Shown here in pieces: positions 5,175 to 6,197 of a stretch of DNA of 6,197 bases. Location of the stretch: the NCBI GenBank assembly GCA_018716365.1, contig DVKA01000173.1:1-6197 (forward strand), written 5' to 3'. The notes under the pieces are model-generated. The model ran no database searches. It saw only the letters and a program-made list of their open reading frames with translations, and was not told where the DNA came from. Origin of the DNA: Candidatus Caccocola faecipullorum. GTDB lineage: Bacteria; Synergistota; Synergistia; Synergistales; Synergistaceae. The stretch's first letter is position 1. Every line of letters starts with the position of its first letter. Both the position numbers and the translations under genes were made by a program.

Positions 5175-6197
5175 ATGGTCGCCGATTTTATAGAGCTCGA
5201 TAAAAATTCAAAAACGCCAGTGTGGGAGCAGATTTACCGCGCGCTCGCGGATGCGGCGGAGAGCGGTGCGCTCGCCGCGGGCGCGAGGCTGCCGTCTGTG
5301 CGCGAGCTTGCCGCCGCGCTCTCCGTGAGCCGTTCGCCGGTCGAGAACGCATACGCGCGGCTCATCGTCGAGGGGCGCGCTGAGAGCGTGCCGAAGAGCG
5401 GCTGCTTCGTCGCGCGCGGCGAGCCTGCGGCGGGAAATCTGCGCGCGCTCCGCGAGGCGGAGGAAAAGCCGCCGCGATTCGATTTCCGCAGCGGCTCGAT
5501 AGACGCGGAGGCCGCGGACGCCGAAGCGTGGGGACGCTGCGTGCGCGCCGCGCTCAAGCGGCGGAGCGAGATAACCTCGCGCGGCGACCCGCGCGGCGAG
5601 CCGGAGCTGCGGCGCGCGCTCGCCGCCTATGCCTACCGCGCGCGCGGCGTGAGGAGCGAGGCGGAGAACGTCGTCGTCGCCTCCGGCACGCAGCAGCTTC
5701 TGTTTCTCCTGTGCCGCGCCCTCGGAGCGCCCGGACGCGCCGCCGTCGCATCGCCCGGCTTCGAACAGGGCGAGCGGATACTGCGCGACTGCGGCTGGAG
5801 CGTGACGCGCGCGGAGAGCCCCGAGGCCGCGGTATGCGGCGGCGCGGAGCTTTTTCTTGAAATTTCGTCGAAGCGTCCAGCCGAGTCCTTCGCGCGCGCC
5901 GACGCGAGGCGGAAGGCGCTCGCCTCGTGGGCGCGCGAGGGCCGCCTGCTCGTCGAGGACGACTACAACGGTGAGCTGCGCTGGCGCGCGCGCCCCATGC
6001 CTGCGGCGCAGGCGCTCGCGCCGGAGAACGCCGTCTACATCGGAAGCTTTTCTCAGATGCTGCTGCCTTCCGTGCGCATTGCCTACATGGCGCTGCCCGC
6101 GCGCATCGCCGAACGCTGCGCCGCCGCGGCGCGGCTCTACGACCCGACGGCGGGCAAGGCGGAGCAGCTCGCGCTCGCGGAATATATCGTAAGCGGC
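5175..6197 (+). CDS. MocR/PdxR-type GntR-aminotransferase regulator, cut by window end, PLP lysine replaced
   Basis: The open frame gives 341 codons to the last base; the family is usually 450-480 residues. Residues about 14-80 are a GntR-type winged helix (RLPSVRELAAALSVSRSPV, PKSGCFVA). From about 100 the protein resembles a fold-type I aminotransferase: GDPRGEPELRRALAAY (137-152), ASGTQQ (169-174), SPGF (193-196), EDDYNGELRW (261-270, Asp262/Tyr264 at the usual PLP-contact places) and YIGSFSQMLLPSVRIAYM (288-305). The last motif is normally (T/S)FSK; Gln294 stands where the PLP Schiff-base Lys belongs. The TPSHQFPTG-type motif is also unrecognisable (ISSKRPAES, 230-238). MocR proteins next to pdxST usually sense PLP and regulate PLP synthesis. 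I chose ATG 5175 because GGAG at 5164-5167 has 7-base spacing; the in-frame ATG at 5154 would add 7 residues. Family and position are firm; PLP sensing is doubtful. Confidence 0.9.
   Translation, partial: MVADFIELDKNSKTPVWEQIYRALADAAESGALAAGARLPSVRELAAALSVSRSPVENAYARLIVEGRAESVPKSGCFVARGEPAAGNLRALREAEEKPPRFDFRSGSIDAEAADAEAWGRCVRAALKRRSEITSRGDPRGEPELRRALAAYAYRARGVRSEAENVVVASGTQQLLFLLCRALGAPGRAAVASPGFEQGERILRDCGWSVTRAESPEAAVCGGAELFLEISSKRPAESFARADARRKALASWAREGRLLVEDDYNGELRWRARPMPAAQALAPENAVYIGSFSQMLLPSVRIAYMALPARIAERCAAAARLYDPTAGKAEQLALAEYIVSG

Noticed and set aside
5862..6056. A frameshift as the cause of the altered PLP pocket in the MocR protein
   Set aside because: Conserved residues (RR, SWA, EDDY, YIG, LLPSVRIAYM) remain in one frame on both sides of and between the changed sites, and the other frames show no family motif.
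1..6197. CRISPR arrays, insertion sequences, tRNA or rRNA genes, riboswitch
   Set aside because: No regularly spaced repeats, transposase motifs, terminal inverted repeats, cloverleaf signatures or recognisable riboswitch core were seen on either strand.

Overview
The window is about 6.2 kb of GC-rich bacterial DNA, densely packed with short gaps and no tRNA, rRNA, CRISPR or mobile element that I can see. Gene content (hybrid cluster protein with its ferredoxin partner, a Crp/Fnr-type regulator, DXP-independent vitamin B6 synthesis) points to an anaerobic bacterium. GC-rich codon use together with regular ATA (Ile) and AGG codons would fit Synergistota or a high-GC Clostridia lineage. That placement is inference and of low confidence.

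Left half (1-3122), nitrosative-stress module. A Crp/Fnr regulator (1-634, minus strand, cut by the window edge) is divergent from a two-gene operon. The operon starts with a 4Fe-4S protein of the type usually found before hcp (765-1472, TTG start) and continues with hcp itself (1507-3066). In this layout the Crp/Fnr protein probably senses NO or redox state, the iron-sulfur protein probably delivers electrons, and Hcp reduces NO or hydroxylamine. The 130-bp divergent gap has two promoter candidates whose -10 boxes overlap, a repeated 12-bp element, two imperfect palindromes, and a 14-codon leader frame that is in phase with the ferredoxin gene but closed by one TAA. A strong hairpin terminator (3086-3122) lies between the converging transcripts.

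Right half (3144-6197), vitamin B6 module. On the minus strand, pdxS and pdxT overlap by 4 bases and encode the two subunits of pyridoxal 5'-phosphate (PLP) synthase. They are followed 60 bp later by a small FMN-binding split-barrel protein of the pyridoxamine-phosphate-oxidase fold. Divergent from pdxS is a MocR/PdxR-type regulator (5175 to the window end): a GntR winged helix fused to an aminotransferase-like domain. Its usual role would be to sense PLP and control pdxST. The 118-bp gap between them contains face-to-face promoter candidates, repeated CATTG elements and a double palindrome in the pdxS leader.

The most notable observation is that this MocR protein has Gln where the PLP-binding Lys of the family should be, and has also lost a second conserved pocket motif. 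It may therefore not bind PLP covalently, although it sits next to the PLP synthase genes. Otherwise the window holds recognisable gene families; I do not see an entirely new system.
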